DNA of 64,000 nt from JALYRV01 sp040902895 (GCA_040902895.1 JBBDWL010000108.1:1-64000), one strand, 5' to 3'; shown: positions 1 through 8,236, numbered from the stretch's first letter. Notes: generated from the letters alone by a model not told the origin. Program-made: numbers and translations.

Positions 1-35
1 AGCATCAGCAGGAAGATGACGCCCGCTTTCTTCAT
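1..35 (-). CDS. N-terminus of a secreted or membrane protein (partial)
   Basis: Only the first 11 codons are in the window. Reading the minus strand from the ATG at 35-33 gives MKKAGVIFLLML, a lysine-rich start followed by a hydrophobic run, as in a signal peptide or membrane anchor. A -10-like TATACT lies on the same strand at 52-47, 11 nt before the ATG, so the 5' leader would be very short. No function can be inferred. Confidence 0.5.
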   Translation of the reverse strand, partial: MKKAGVIFLLM

Positions 36-56
36 GGTGTGCGGCCAGTATAGCGT

Positions 57-130
57 CCCACCTTCGCTCGCTGCGCGAGCTACGGCGGGCGGGCCTGCCC
101 ACCATCGCTCGCGGAGCGAGCGAAGGTGGG
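57..130. repeat. Imperfect inverted repeat upstream of ruvX
   Basis: The arms 57-80 and 106-130 are reverse complements with about one mismatch (CCACCTTCGCTCGCT against its complement), separated by a GC-rich loop. It lies between the divergent gene starting at 35 and ruvX at 146. There is no T-tract, so it is not an obvious terminator. It resembles a REP-like extragenic palindrome. Confidence 0.7.
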
Positions 131-132
131 TG

Positions 133-138
133 TACGCT
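133..138 (+). promoter_or_regulatory. -10-like TACGCT for a leaderless ruvX
   Basis: TACGCT ends 7 nt before the ruvX GTG at 146. The spacing matches the recurrent start-proximal -10 arrangement seen in this window. There is no convincing -35. Confidence 0.4.
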
Positions 139-145
139 TCAGGAC

Positions 146-571
146 GTGCGCGCGCTGGGCGTCGACTTCGGGGCCAGACGAATCGGTCTGGCGCTTTCGG
201 ATGCCACCGGCATGCTCGCGTCACCGTGGAAGGCCATCGACGGCGGCGGCGGCCCGCGCGCGGCCGCGGAACGGCTGCGCGCTATCGTGGCGGAGCTGGC
301 CGCGGAAGCCGACGGTCTTGCCGCGGTCGTGGTGGGATTGCCTCGGCGCCTCGACGGATCCGACAACGATCACACGCCGATCGTGCGCGTGTTCGCTGCC
401 GAGCTCGCGCGCCTCTCGGGCCTTCCGGTTATTCTCCAGGACGAGCGGTTGAGCAGCCACGAGGCGGAATCACGGCTCGCCGTACGTGAGCGCGACTGGC
501 GCAGGCGAAAAGCGAAGCTCGATGCGGCGGCCGCGGCGGTGATTCTTCAGGACTATCTGGATCATCGTTAA
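146..571 (+). CDS. ruvX: Putative pre-16S rRNA nuclease / Holliday junction resolvase RuvX (YqgF)
   Basis: RNase H-fold nuclease of 141 aa, the family's usual length. The N-terminus LGVDFGARRIGLALSD carries the first acidic active-site residue (Asp7) and the G-x-x-R-x-G-x-A pattern. VVGLPRRLDGS and LQDERLSS are the later family motifs, the latter with the catalytic acids. YqgF proteins process the 5' end of 16S rRNA and were first predicted as Holliday junction resolvases. The GTG at 146 is chosen because the family begins exactly here and the AGGA before it is too close to serve as a normal ribosome site. mltG follows 49 bp downstream, a pairing seen in other bacteria. Confidence 0.9.
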   Translation: MRALGVDFGARRIGLALSDATGMLASPWKAIDGGGGPRAAAERLRAIVAELAAEADGLAAVVVGLPRRLDGSDNDHTPIVRVFAAELARLSGLPVILQDERLSSHEAESRLAVRERDWRRRKAKLDAAAAAVILQDYLDHR

Positions 572-608
572 GACGGAAGACTCGAGACTGAAGACGGAAG
601 ACTGAAGA
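571..608 (+). repeat. Degenerate GAAGAC tandem repeat
   Basis: Between ruvX and mltG, units of the type (C)GGAAGACT / TGAAGAC recur about five times with a 7-8-nt period, beginning at the ruvX stop codon. It is one of several loci here with short, sequence-different, degenerate tandem repeats at gene edges. Confidence 0.7.
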
Positions 609-620
609 CATCGAGGAGAC

Positions 621-1649
621 GTGAGCCGAGTCAAGAAGCTGCTGCTGTTCGTGCTGGTCCTGATCCTCGTCGCCGCGGCGTCGACGTTCTATGTGTGGCG
701 CGGCGTCGCGCTGCCGTACCGCGGCTTTCAGGGCGAACAGTTCGTCACGATCAACACCGGCGCAAGCGTGCCGTCGATTGGCCGCGCGCTGGTGGACGCG
801 GGTGTCGTGCGCGACGCGCGCGCATTCCAGATCGCCGCGCGCCTGAAAGGGGCCGAAAAGCGGCTGCAGGCCGGCGAGTACCGCTTCGATCGGGCCGCCA
901 CGGCGTTTGACGTCGTCGAGCGCATCGCGCGCGGCGACGTGTTCGTGCGGCCCATCACGTTTCCTGAGGGCCGCACGGCGGCCGAAATGGCGGCGATATA
1001 TGAAGAGCGCGGATTTGGCGCGGCCGCCGACTTTCTGAAGGCGACGCGCGATCCCGCGCGCGTGCGCGCCTTCGATCCGGACGCCGACAATCTGGAAGGC
1101 TATCTGTTTCCGAGCACCTATCGTCTGCCGCGACATACCACCGCCGCCGCACTCGTGCAGCTGATGGTGCTGAGCTTCGAGAAAGCGCTCGATCCGGCGC
1201 TGCGATCCGCCGCCGCCGCGCGCGGCATGTCGGTTCGCGAAGCCGTCACGATGGCGTCGCTGGTGGAGGAGGAAGCGCAGAAGCCCGAGGAGCGCCCGCT
1301 GATCTCGGCGGTGTACCACAACCGTCTGAGAATCGGGATGGGGCTGCAGTGCGATGCGACCGTCATCTACGCGCTGCAGCGCGCCGGACGCTGGAACGGC
1401 AACATCACGAAAGCCGATCTCTCGATGGACTCGCCGTACAACACCTATACGCATCGCGGCCTGCCACCCGGCCCGATTGCCAATCCGGGCCGCGCCTCAC
1501 TGCAGGCGGCCATCACGCCGGCCGACGTGCCGTATCTCTATTACGTGAGCCGCAACGACGGCTCGCACGCCTTCGCATCGACGCTCGACGAGCACAACCG
1601 GAACGTGCAGCAGTATCAGGTGCAGTACTTCAGAGACAGGCGTAATTAA
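621..1649 (+). CDS. mltG: Endolytic murein transglycosylase MltG (YceG-like)
   Basis: MltG cleaves nascent peptidoglycan strands at the outer face of the inner membrane and sets glycan length. The protein has 342 aa with one N-terminal membrane segment (about residues 5-25, LLLFVLVLILVAAAS), a LysM-like region, and the YceG catalytic core. The core shows PEGRTAAEMA, NLEGYLFPSTY, the catalytic-glutamate region ASLVEEEA, YHNRLRIGMGLQCD and THRGLPPGPIANPG. The GTG at 621 is supported by GAGGAG at 612-617. The stop codon lies inside an AT-rich repeat (1644-1680) shared with the end of the YqgE gene region near 29.8 kb. Confidence 0.93.
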   Translation: MSRVKKLLLFVLVLILVAAASTFYVWRGVALPYRGFQGEQFVTINTGASVPSIGRALVDAGVVRDARAFQIAARLKGAEKRLQAGEYRFDRAATAFDVVERIARGDVFVRPITFPEGRTAAEMAAIYEERGFGAAADFLKATRDPARVRAFDPDADNLEGYLFPSTYRLPRHTTAAALVQLMVLSFEKALDPALRSAAAARGMSVREAVTMASLVEEEAQKPEERPLISAVYHNRLRIGMGLQCDATVIYALQRAGRWNGNITKADLSMDSPYNTYTHRGLPPGPIANPGRASLQAAITPADVPYLYYVSRNDGSHAFASTLDEHNRNVQQYQVQYFRDRRN

Positions 1650-1680
1650 GAATTGGTAAGTTGAGAATTAAGAATTACTG
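1644..1680. repeat. 37-bp AT-rich dispersed repeat, copy 1
   Basis: This AT-rich segment in GC-rich DNA contains AATTAAGAATT twice around GGTAAGTTGAG. A second copy at 29764-29800 matches at about 31 of 37 positions in the same orientation. Both copies lie between the 3' ends of convergent genes; here it includes the mltG stop codon. Confidence 0.8.
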
Positions 1681-1716
1681 TCCACTGGCTGCTAACCAGC
1701 AGCTGGATGGCAAACT

Positions 1717-2610
1717 TCATTTCATTCCCCACTTCAACTTCTGTTGCAGCACGTCGTAATAGCTGCGGCCTGAGGCGCGAATGAGATTCAGGCGCCGTGC
1801 CGCGCGCCGGATGACGATGTCCTCACCCCGTTCGAGCGCGCGGCCGAACTGTCCGTCGAACGTGGCGTACACCTCGGTCTTCACGTTTTCGAACAGTGGC
1901 GTAATCCGCAGTTCGGCCGATCCTGACAGCACGACCGGCCGGTTCGTGAGCGTGTGCGGTGCGATAGGCGTCATGACGAACGCATCGACCGAAGGCTCGA
2001 CGATCGGGCCGCCGGCCGACAGATTGTAGGCCGTCGATCCCGTCGGCGTGGCGAGAATCAGGCCGTCGGCTTTCACGCGCGTCACGAATCCTCCGTCGAT
2101 TCGCACTTCGAGATCGATCATCCGCGACAGCGAGCCGCGCGTGATGACGACGTCATTGAGCACGAGCCGATCGAGGGAGGCGGCGCCGCCGCCGGCGTCG
2201 GTGATCTCGGCCCGCAGCATCATCCGCCCCTCGATCGTCGCGCTGCCGTCGAGCACCGCCGACATCGCGTCGTACAACTCGCCAAGCGTGACCTCGGTCA
2301 GAAATCCCAGACTTCCGAAGTTGACGCCGACGATAGGGACGTCGACGCCGGCGGCCGCGATGCGATCGGCGGCCGCCAGCAGCGTGCCGTCGCCGCCCAG
2401 CGTGATGACGACATCGACCTGCTTCGGAAGATCGTCGGCCGATACGGATTCGCGTCCCTCGATGCCGGCCATGGCCGCCGTTTCGCGTTCGAAGACGGGC
2501 GTGACGTCGCGCGCTTCGAGCCACGAGGCGAGCTCGAGCAGCGTCGGACGCGCCGCGGCAAGCTGGCGGCGCGACACGAGGCCCGCGCGGCGGATAGGGG
2601 ATTCCGTCAT
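1717..2610 (-). CDS. nadK: NAD kinase
   Basis: Phosphorylates NAD+ to NADP+ in the cytoplasm. The 297-aa length is normal. The ATP/NAD-kinase signatures are present: LGGDGTLL with the catalytic Asp (residues 71-78), NFGSLGFLTE (97-106), and the glycine-rich ATPTGSTAYNLSAGGP segment that binds NAD and contributes to oligomer contacts. It is last in the minus-strand run that also holds xseAB, ispA and tlyA. The start overlaps the stop of the upstream esterase by 4 bp (ATGA), so the two are probably translationally coupled. Confidence 0.95.
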   Translation of the reverse strand: MTESPIRRAGLVSRRQLAAARPTLLELASWLEARDVTPVFERETAAMAGIEGRESVSADDLPKQVDVVITLGGDGTLLAAADRIAAAGVDVPIVGVNFGSLGFLTEVTLGELYDAMSAVLDGSATIEGRMMLRAEITDAGGGAASLDRLVLNDVVITRGSLSRMIDLEVRIDGGFVTRVKADGLILATPTGSTAYNLSAGGPIVEPSVDAFVMTPIAPHTLTNRPVVLSGSAELRITPLFENVKTEVYATFDGQFGRALERGEDIVIRRAARRLNLIRASGRSYYDVLQQKLKWGMK

Positions 2611-3491
2611 TTCAGATGTTTGTCGAAGAACCTGAACATGTCGCGCGCGGCAATCCTGATAGCGTCGCTGTGGCCGCCGCCGCGGATCTCGCGGTATGTA
2701 TACGTCATCTTCAGGGCCTTCATTTTCTCGACCCAGCGCCGTGTCTGTTCGACCGGGACGGCCCGGTCGGCGTCGCCGTGAATCAGCATCATCGGCATCG
2801 TGGTGGCCTGCTCCAGTTCGTCGGGGCCGTGCAGGTTCGATCTGATGGCCGGCGCCGACGCGGCCACCGCCGCCCAGATGTCCTTGTGTTTGATGCCGAG
2901 GAACAGCGCGCCCGCGCCGCCCATCGACTGCCCGGCCAGGTAGATCCGCCGATCGTCGATAGTGAATTCCTTCCGCATGAGCGCGAGGACGTTCATCACG
3001 TCCTTTTCGCTCAGCTCGCCGACGTTTGGAGGAGATTTACGGCCCGACGTCGGTCCATTGGCGCCGTACCATCCCCGAACGTCGTAGCCCATGGGCGCGG
3101 CCACGATATATCCGGCATCCTGAGCGGCGTCCGAGAGCAGGCGCAGCCACGTGGCCGGGGGCACCCCGAGACCGTGCAGGGCGATGACGAGAGGACTCGG
3201 TTTCTGTGGATCTACTTTCGAAGAAACGAAGACGGCGTACTCGATCGTTTCGTTGGTATCCGGGAAGAGATAGGAACGCTGCTGGATGCGGCCGGCCGTC
3301 TCGCTCGCGAAGGGACCGCCGCGGCGCACGCCTCGCGGCGCGGCGCTTCGCCCTTGTCCGCCCCCTCGCTGCGGCCGGATCACGGCGCCGCGCTGGTCAC
3401 TCGCGAGTGGAGCGTTCGGCCCGGTCATGGCCCACGCGGCCAGACCGATGGTCGTGCCCACCATGGCTCGGACGAGCCGCCGTCTCATCAC
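2607..3491 (-). CDS. Secreted alpha/beta-hydrolase (PHB-depolymerase / feruloyl-esterase-like)
   Basis: 294 aa. A positively charged N-terminus and hydrophobic segment (about 1-30) look like a signal peptide. The alpha/beta-hydrolase fold is shown by LVIALHGLG (strand and oxyanion region), the nucleophile elbow GQSMGG (Ser189), an Asp in LIHGDADRAVP (240 or 242) and His274 in GGGHSD. It probably hydrolyses an ester outside the cytoplasm; the substrate is unknown. The start is GTG-ATG at 3491-3486. A perfect-looking TATAGT lies 6 nt upstream of the GTG, overlapping the tlyA stop, so this gene may have its own leaderless promoter inside the operon. Confidence 0.75.
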   Translation of the reverse strand: MMRRRLVRAMVGTTIGLAAWAMTGPNAPLASDQRGAVIRPQRGGGQGRSAAPRGVRRGGPFASETAGRIQQRSYLFPDTNETIEYAVFVSSKVDPQKPSPLVIALHGLGVPPATWLRLLSDAAQDAGYIVAAPMGYDVRGWYGANGPTSGRKSPPNVGELSEKDVMNVLALMRKEFTIDDRRIYLAGQSMGGAGALFLGIKHKDIWAAVAASAPAIRSNLHGPDELEQATTMPMMLIHGDADRAVPVEQTRRWVEKMKALKMTYTYREIRGGGHSDAIRIAARDMFRFFDKHLK

Positions 3492-3497
3492 GTAGCA

Positions 3498-3503
3498 ACT
3501 ATA
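3498..3503 (-). promoter_or_regulatory. -10-like TATAGT 6 nt before the esterase start
   Basis: On the minus strand TATAGT (3503-3498) is followed by six bases and then the GTG at 3491. It overlaps the tlyA stop codon (TAG at 3501-3499). No clear -35 is seen. It is a good example of the leaderless arrangement. Confidence 0.55.
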
Positions 3504-4263
3504 GCGGCTTCAGCCACAGCAGGAATTCCTGGTTCCCTTCGGTCCCCGTGATGGGTGATGGTGTCAGCCCGCGCCGTTTCAGCCCCGACGCCTGCGCAGC
3601 GGCCGTCACCTCGTCGATCACGCGCTCGTGCACGGCGCGGTCGCGGACGATGCCGCCTGACGCGACATCGCCGCGTCCGGCCTCGAATTGCGGCTTGACC
3701 AGGGCGATGACATCGCCCTTCGACTCGCCGCCTGGCGGCTCGCTCAGGGCAAGCAATGCCGGTACGACCGGCAGAATGTAGCGCAGCGAGATGAATGAGA
3801 CGTCGATCGTCACCAGGCCGAACCGCCGGTGCGCCTCCGGAAGCAGATCTGGCGTGAGCGACCGCGCGTTGACGTGTTCGATCACCGTGACGCGCGCGTC
3901 GCTGCGCAGCTTCCAGTCGAGTTGATTGTGCCCGACATCGAGCGCCACGACATGGCGCGCGCCGCGCTGCAGCATCACGTCGGTGAATCCACCGGTCGAT
4001 GCACCGATGTCGAGCGCGTCGCGTCCTGCCGGATCGATGCCGAAGGCGTCGAGCGCGTGCGCCAGCTTGACGCCGCCGCGGCCCACATAGGGATGCTCAG
4101 GCGCGTCGAGTTCGATCACCGCATCATCAGCGACGCGACTCCCGGCTTTCGACTGCACCTGTCCGCCGACGCGAATCTTTCCCGCCAGGATCAGCGCGCG
4201 GCCGCGCTCGCGCGACGGCACCAGACCGCGCGCGACGAGCAGCTGATCCAGACGCTGTTTCAC
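3499..4263 (-). CDS. tlyA: TlyA-family rRNA (cytidine-2'-O)-methyltransferase
   Basis: 254 aa with an N-terminal S4 RNA-binding domain (KQRLDQLLVARGLVPSRERG, with the GKIRVGGQ turn) followed by an FtsJ-like Rossmann methyltransferase. The SAM loop is DIGASTGGFTDVML, the later motifs are ALDVGHNQLDWKL and VTIDVSFISLRYILP, and the C-terminal part is LVKPQFEAGR. Family members methylate 16S/23S rRNA cytidines and were once called hemolysins. The GTG at 4263 is chosen because it overlaps the ispA stop (GTGA) and the S4 domain begins immediately; the longer open frame upstream has no homology-like content. Confidence 0.9.
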   Translation of the reverse strand: MKQRLDQLLVARGLVPSRERGRALILAGKIRVGGQVQSKAGSRVADDAVIELDAPEHPYVGRGGVKLAHALDAFGIDPAGRDALDIGASTGGFTDVMLQRGARHVVALDVGHNQLDWKLRSDARVTVIEHVNARSLTPDLLPEAHRRFGLVTIDVSFISLRYILPVVPALLALSEPPGGESKGDVIALVKPQFEAGRGDVASGGIVRDRAVHERVIDEVTAAAQASGLKRRGLTPSPITGTEGNQEFLLWLKPL

Positions 4264-5240
4264 GATTTGCGATCGATGATCAGGCGGGCGATGCCGGCGA
4301 GGCCACCGGTCAGTCGCGCCGCGGCAAGGGCCGCTGCCGCGCGATCGATGCACGCCTGTGCGAGACGCCGCGACTCGTCCGCGCCAAACAGCGCGGGATA
4401 GGTCGGCTTGCCGCCGGCGGCGTCCTTGCCCGCCGTCTTTCCAAGCACCGCCTCGGTGCCTTCCACGTCGAGCAGATCGTCAACGATCTGAAACGCGAGC
4501 CCGATTTCGAGGCCGTACTGTTCCAGCGCCATCACCTGCTCGCGCTCCGCGCCGGCCGTAATGCCGCCGGCCACGCACGCGGCCTGCATCAGCGCGCCTG
4601 TTTTGCGAAGATGCATGTCACGGAGCGCCTGGGCGTCGAGCGTGCGCGGTTCGGTGACGGTTGCCGGCGTCTTGCCGGCCGCGTGCAGATCGACGGCCTG
4701 GCCGCCAACCATGCCAGACGGTCCCGCGGCGCGGGCAACGACCAGCAGCGCCTCGAGCTTTCGCCCCTCGCTCGCGTGCGGCCCTTCGGGCGCGACGCGC
4801 GACTCGCGCTCGGCGAGGATCGCGAAGGCTTCCGTCAGCAGGCCGTCGCCCGCCAGAATCGCGAGGCCGTCGCCGAACACGACGTGCGACGTCGGCCGTC
4901 CGCGCCGCAGCGTGTCGTCGTCCATCGCCGGCAAATCGTCGTGAATCAGCGAATAGGTATGAATGAGCTCGAGCGCCACGGCCACGGGGAGCGCGAGCAC
5001 GCGCGCCAGGGATCGGGATTCACCGCGCGCGTCGGCAATCGCATCGGCCGCGGCGAGCGCCAGCGCGGGCCGCAGACGCTTGCCGCCCGCGAGCAGGCTG
5101 TAGCGCATCGCATCGACCAGCAGCGTCGGCGCCGCGCCTGCGGCGGGCAGGGCGCGCGTCAGCGCCGTGTCGATGACGCCGCGAAGCTCGTCGAGATAGG
5201 AAGCCGCGGAGCCGGAAGGCTCGGCCCTGGCGTTGCTCAC
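4260..5240 (-). CDS. ispA: Polyprenyl synthetase (farnesyl/geranyl diphosphate synthase)
   Basis: Condenses IPP with allylic diphosphates to make farnesyl or geranylgeranyl diphosphate for undecaprenyl and quinone side chains. 326 aa. It has GGKRLRPAL, the first aspartate-rich motif DDLPAMDDD with the downstream RRGRPTSH, and the second aspartate motif DDLLDVEG. The two residues inserted in the first motif are typical of bacterial type II FPP synthases. The GTG start at 5240 overlaps the xseB stop and the gene's own stop overlaps tlyA, both as GTGA. dxs, often the next gene in this cluster, is absent. Confidence 0.92.
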   Translation of the reverse strand: MSNARAEPSGSAASYLDELRGVIDTALTRALPAAGAAPTLLVDAMRYSLLAGGKRLRPALALAAADAIADARGESRSLARVLALPVAVALELIHTYSLIHDDLPAMDDDTLRRGRPTSHVVFGDGLAILAGDGLLTEAFAILAERESRVAPEGPHASEGRKLEALLVVARAAGPSGMVGGQAVDLHAAGKTPATVTEPRTLDAQALRDMHLRKTGALMQAACVAGGITAGAEREQVMALEQYGLEIGLAFQIVDDLLDVEGTEAVLGKTAGKDAAGGKPTYPALFGADESRRLAQACIDRAAAALAAARLTGGLAGIARLIIDRKS

Positions 5241-5476
5241 CGCTCGGTGTCGGGCACGAGGCCGGCCGGCGCGGGCTTCAGGTCACCGCGGTCGGTGAGG
5301 ATCTCGATGCGCCGCTCGGCTTCTTCGAGCTTGGTGTGGCAGTAGCGTGAGAGCGCGACGCCCCGCTCATACAGCTCGAGCGATTTTTCGAGCGACAGGT
5401 CCCCCTCTTCCATCGTCTTCACGATGGCGGCGAGCTCCGCGGCCGCGCTTTCGAAATCTTTGATCGTGTCCGCCAT
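5237..5476 (-). CDS. xseB: Exodeoxyribonuclease VII small subunit
   Basis: 79 aa with the canonical XseB pattern: FESAAAELAAIVKTMEEGDLSLE followed by SLELYERGVALSRYCHTKLEEAERRIEIL, an antiparallel helical pair that wraps XseA. XseB and XseA form ExoVII, which degrades single-stranded DNA in both directions. The ATG at 5476 is chosen because the family starts there and it lies 14 nt after the xseA stop. The 14-nt spacer contains the palindrome-like TTAACCCCGGTTAA. Confidence 0.93.
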   Translation of the reverse strand: MADTIKDFESAAAELAAIVKTMEEGDLSLEKSLELYERGVALSRYCHTKLEEAERRIEILTDRGDLKPAPAGLVPDTER

Positions 5477-5490
5477 GGTCTTAACCCCGG

Positions 5491-6960
5491 TTAACTTTCC
5501 GACGTGCGATCGACGACGCATCCGATCTCGCCCTTCGCGAGGGTGACTCGCACCCGATCGCCCGGCGCGACCGCCGTCGACTCTCGCACAAGGCACGTGC
5601 GCTCGTCATCCCAGCACAGCGCGTAGCCGCGAGCCAAGACGCCCAGCGGACTCAGGTTTTCGAGACGGCCGGCGAGCGCACGAAATCCTGCGTCATGCCG
5701 GTGGCGAGTCCGCTCCGCGGCCGCGAGCAGCCGTTCGGTTGCCGACGACACCGCCATGAGCAGCGCCTGCATGCGGCGGCCCGGTGCGAGCGCATCGAGC
5801 CGCTGGCGCAGCGCGTGTTGTTGACGATCGCGACGCTGCAGTGACGCGCGAGCCGTTCGCGCCAGCGTGTGCGTGAGCTCCGACACATGGCGGGAGCGCA
5901 TCGCGAGACGAGCCGGAAAGCTCGCGAGGCCGCGCGCGCTGGTCAGGCGGTGCACCGACGCGCGCCGGCGATCGAGTGCCGCGCGCGCGACATCCCGCAG
6001 CCGATCGGCGTGACGATCGATCCTCGAGCAGAGCTCTTCGCGACGCGAGACGACCATTTCGGCGGCGGCCGACGGCGTGGGCGCGCGCAGGTCCGCCACG
6101 AAGTCGGCGATCGTGAAGTCGACTTCATGCCCCACCGCCGAAATCACAGGCACCGGACAGGCGGCGATGGCCCGCGCCAACCGCTCGTCATTGAACGCCC
6201 AGAGATCCTCGATCGAGCCGCCGCCACGTCCGACAATCACGACGTCGACGCCGGGTACCTTGCCGATCATCTGCATGGACCGCACGAGATCCGCCGCGGC
6301 CTCGTCGCCCTGCACGCGCGACGGGCGAATCACGATGTGCGCATGTGGATAACGGCGCGCGAGCACCTTCAGAATGTCGCGCACGGCCGCGCCGTCGAGC
6401 GACGTCACCACGCCGATCTTGCGCGGCAGCGACGGCAGCGGGCGCTTGCGTACGGCGTCGAAAAGCCCTTCGGCCTGCAGGCGCTTCTTCACCTGCTCGA
6501 ACGCGAGCTGCAGCGCGCCAAGACCGCGCGGCTCCATCTGATCGCAGACCAGCTGATACTCGCCTTTAGGCTCGTAAACCGACACCCGGCCGCGCGCCAC
6601 GACGTGCAGCCCGTCTTCGGGCTTGAACTTCAGCTGCCGGACAACGGATCGGAACATCACCGCGCGAATCTGCGCGCCGGCGTCCTTGAGCGTGAAATAG
6701 AGATGGCCGGTGTTCCACAACCGGCTGTTCGACACTTCGCCTTCGACGACACGCTCGCCGATCTCGCCCTCGAGCACCGATCGAATCTCGGCGCTCAGCT
6801 CCGACACCGTGATGGATTTCTTCGGCGATGCCGATGGGCGCTCCCGTACGACCGATTCCGCGCGCGGCATCGTGTCGCGCCGAGGGACGTCGAGCTCGGG
6901 CTCGATCGCCGCGGTGTCGGGCTCATCGAAGAAGGGGAAAAGATCGCTCACGATCGTCAC
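5491..6960 (-). CDS. xseA: Exodeoxyribonuclease VII large subunit
   Basis: 489 aa. A variable, acidic/proline-rich N-terminal tail (about 1-50) precedes the OB-fold domain (SELSAEIRSVLEGEIG to VVARGRVSVYEPKGEYQL). The catalytic core has GVVTSLDGAAVRDIL, the VGRGGGSIEDLWAFNDE block and SAVGHEVDFTIADFVADLRAPTPSAAAE. A long coiled-coil and the C-terminal ARGYALCWDDE segment follow. The GTG at 6960 overlaps the ymdB stop (GTGA). The ATG-started open frame that reaches 7059 runs into ymdB and is not preferred. The next gene is its partner xseB. Confidence 0.93.
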   Translation of the reverse strand: MTIVSDLFPFFDEPDTAAIEPELDVPRRDTMPRAESVVRERPSASPKKSITVSELSAEIRSVLEGEIGERVVEGEVSNSRLWNTGHLYFTLKDAGAQIRAVMFRSVVRQLKFKPEDGLHVVARGRVSVYEPKGEYQLVCDQMEPRGLGALQLAFEQVKKRLQAEGLFDAVRKRPLPSLPRKIGVVTSLDGAAVRDILKVLARRYPHAHIVIRPSRVQGDEAAADLVRSMQMIGKVPGVDVVIVGRGGGSIEDLWAFNDERLARAIAACPVPVISAVGHEVDFTIADFVADLRAPTPSAAAEMVVSRREELCSRIDRHADRLRDVARAALDRRRASVHRLTSARGLASFPARLAMRSRHVSELTHTLARTARASLQRRDRQQHALRQRLDALAPGRRMQALLMAVSSATERLLAAAERTRHRHDAGFRALAGRLENLSPLGVLARGYALCWDDERTCLVRESTAVAPGDRVRVTLAKGEIGCVVDRTSES

Positions 6961-7781
6961 CCGCGGGTGGTCGACGCGGTTTCCGCGAGCGCCTCGAGCT
7001 CGGCGGCCGACATGTTCACACGCTCGATCGCACTCGCCCGGCCGGTCGCCGCATCGCATGTGATCACCACGCCGTTGAGGCGGGGATTTTCGGTCGCCGT
7101 CTCGAAGCGCTGCGGCATGCCGGTGAGAAAGCGGCCGAGCGCGGCGCTGCGTTCCACGCCGATGACCGAATCGTGAGGACCGGTAAAGCCGACGTCGGTG
7201 ATGTACGCGGTCCCGCGCGGCAGCACACGCTCGTCCGCCGTCTGCACGTGGGTGTGCGTGCCCACGATGGCGGTGACGCGGCCGTCGAGATGCCAGCCCA
7301 TGGAGATCTTCTCGGAGGTCGCCTCGGCGTGGAAGTCGACGAACACCACGGCGGCCTCACGCGTGACCGCTTCGATCTCCTGCAGCACGACGGCGAATGG
7401 ATCGTCGAGCGCGGTCATGAACACGCGGCCCATGATATTGACGACGCCGACGCTCACGCCCGAGGCGCTGCGTACGACGACCGAACCCTTGCCCGGCGCG
7501 CCGGCCGGAAAGTTGGCGGGCCGGATCAGCCGCGGCTCGGTGGCGAAGTAGGGATAAATCTCCTTCTTGTCCCACACGTGATTGCCGGTCGTCATGGCCG
7601 CGATGCCGTGGCCGGCGAGATCGTCGGCGAGATCGGGCGTGATGCCGAAGCCGGCCGCGGCGTTTTCGACGTTGGCGATGACGAGATCGGCGCCGTGATG
7701 CGCGACGAGCGCCGCAAGTCCGCGGCGGATCAGATCGCGTCCGGGCCGTCCGCAGATGTCGCCGATGAAGAGCAGCTTCAT
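6957..7781 (-). CDS. ymdB: YmdB-family metallophosphoesterase
   Basis: 274 aa, the usual length of the TIGR00282/YmdB family of calcineurin-like phosphodiesterases acting on 2',3'-cyclic nucleotides in tested members. Metal-site motifs are MKLLFIGDICGRPGR, VIANVENAAAGFGI, TTGNHVWDKKEI, VDFHAEATSEK and VGTHTHVQTADERVLP. It overlaps the hsp20 gene at the start (ATGA) and xseA at the end (GTGA), so the six-gene run from hsp20 to tlyA is probably one transcript. In other bacteria ymdB is usually next to the RNase Y gene rather than xseA. Confidence 0.9.
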   Translation of the reverse strand: MKLLFIGDICGRPGRDLIRRGLAALVAHHGADLVIANVENAAAGFGITPDLADDLAGHGIAAMTTGNHVWDKKEIYPYFATEPRLIRPANFPAGAPGKGSVVVRSASGVSVGVVNIMGRVFMTALDDPFAVVLQEIEAVTREAAVVFVDFHAEATSEKISMGWHLDGRVTAIVGTHTHVQTADERVLPRGTAYITDVGFTGPHDSVIGVERSAALGRFLTGMPQRFETATENPRLNGVVITCDAATGRASAIERVNMSAAELEALAETASTTRG

Positions 7782-8236
7782 GGAACGCGCGTGACCTTGA
7801 CGGAGATGTTGCGCCCGCGTCGATCGTGAATGCGCGGCACGATGATGCGCAGGCGGCCGCCCGAGAGCTCGGCGCGCGCCTGCGACGCATCGACAGGTGT
7901 CAGCAGCCGCACCGCGCGTGCGAAGCGCCCGAAATTGCGCTCCGCGACGTGAAAGCGCGCGTCGGCGGCCGCGCAGCCGCCGGCCGCTTTTTCGCCGGCA
8001 ACGATCACGGCGTTCTCGCGCACCACCACCCGCAAATCGTCAGGCCCGACGCCGGGAACGTCGAGCGCAATCTCGATGACGTCGCCCGTTTCGTACACAT
8101 CGATAGGCGGCCGGCACTCGCCAATACTGGCGCCCGGGCCGTGGCTTCGGTCAAGGTCGCGGAGGAGCCGGCGCACCGCGTCGGCAAGGTCGGCAGTCTC
8201 GGCGCGGGCGTACATATCGGTCACGATCTCTCCCAT
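7778..8236 (-). CDS. Hsp20 / alpha-crystallin family small heat-shock protein
   Basis: 152 aa. An N-terminal arm of about 45 residues is followed by the alpha-crystallin beta-sandwich: PPIDVYETGDVIEIALDVPGV, VVVRENAVIVAGEK, FHVAERNFGRFARAVRLLTPVD and ELSGGRLRIIVPRI, the last containing the G-x-L consensus. It should be a holdase chaperone. A C-terminal I-x-I-type motif is weak. The gene is first in the minus-strand run, divergent from rpoZ. Two upstream starts are possible (8236 and an ATG about seven codons later); neither has a strong ribosome site. Confidence 0.9.
   Translation of the reverse strand: MGEIVTDMYARAETADLADAVRRLLRDLDRSHGPGASIGECRPPIDVYETGDVIEIALDVPGVGPDDLRVVVRENAVIVAGEKAAGGCAAADARFHVAERNFGRFARAVRLLTPVDASQARAELSGGRLRIIVPRIHDRRGRNISVKVTRVP

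Noticed and set aside
5869..7176. A 435-codon plus-strand open frame opposite xseA
   Set aside because: No recognisable motif; exact overlap with the well-supported xseA and ymdB genes on the other strand.
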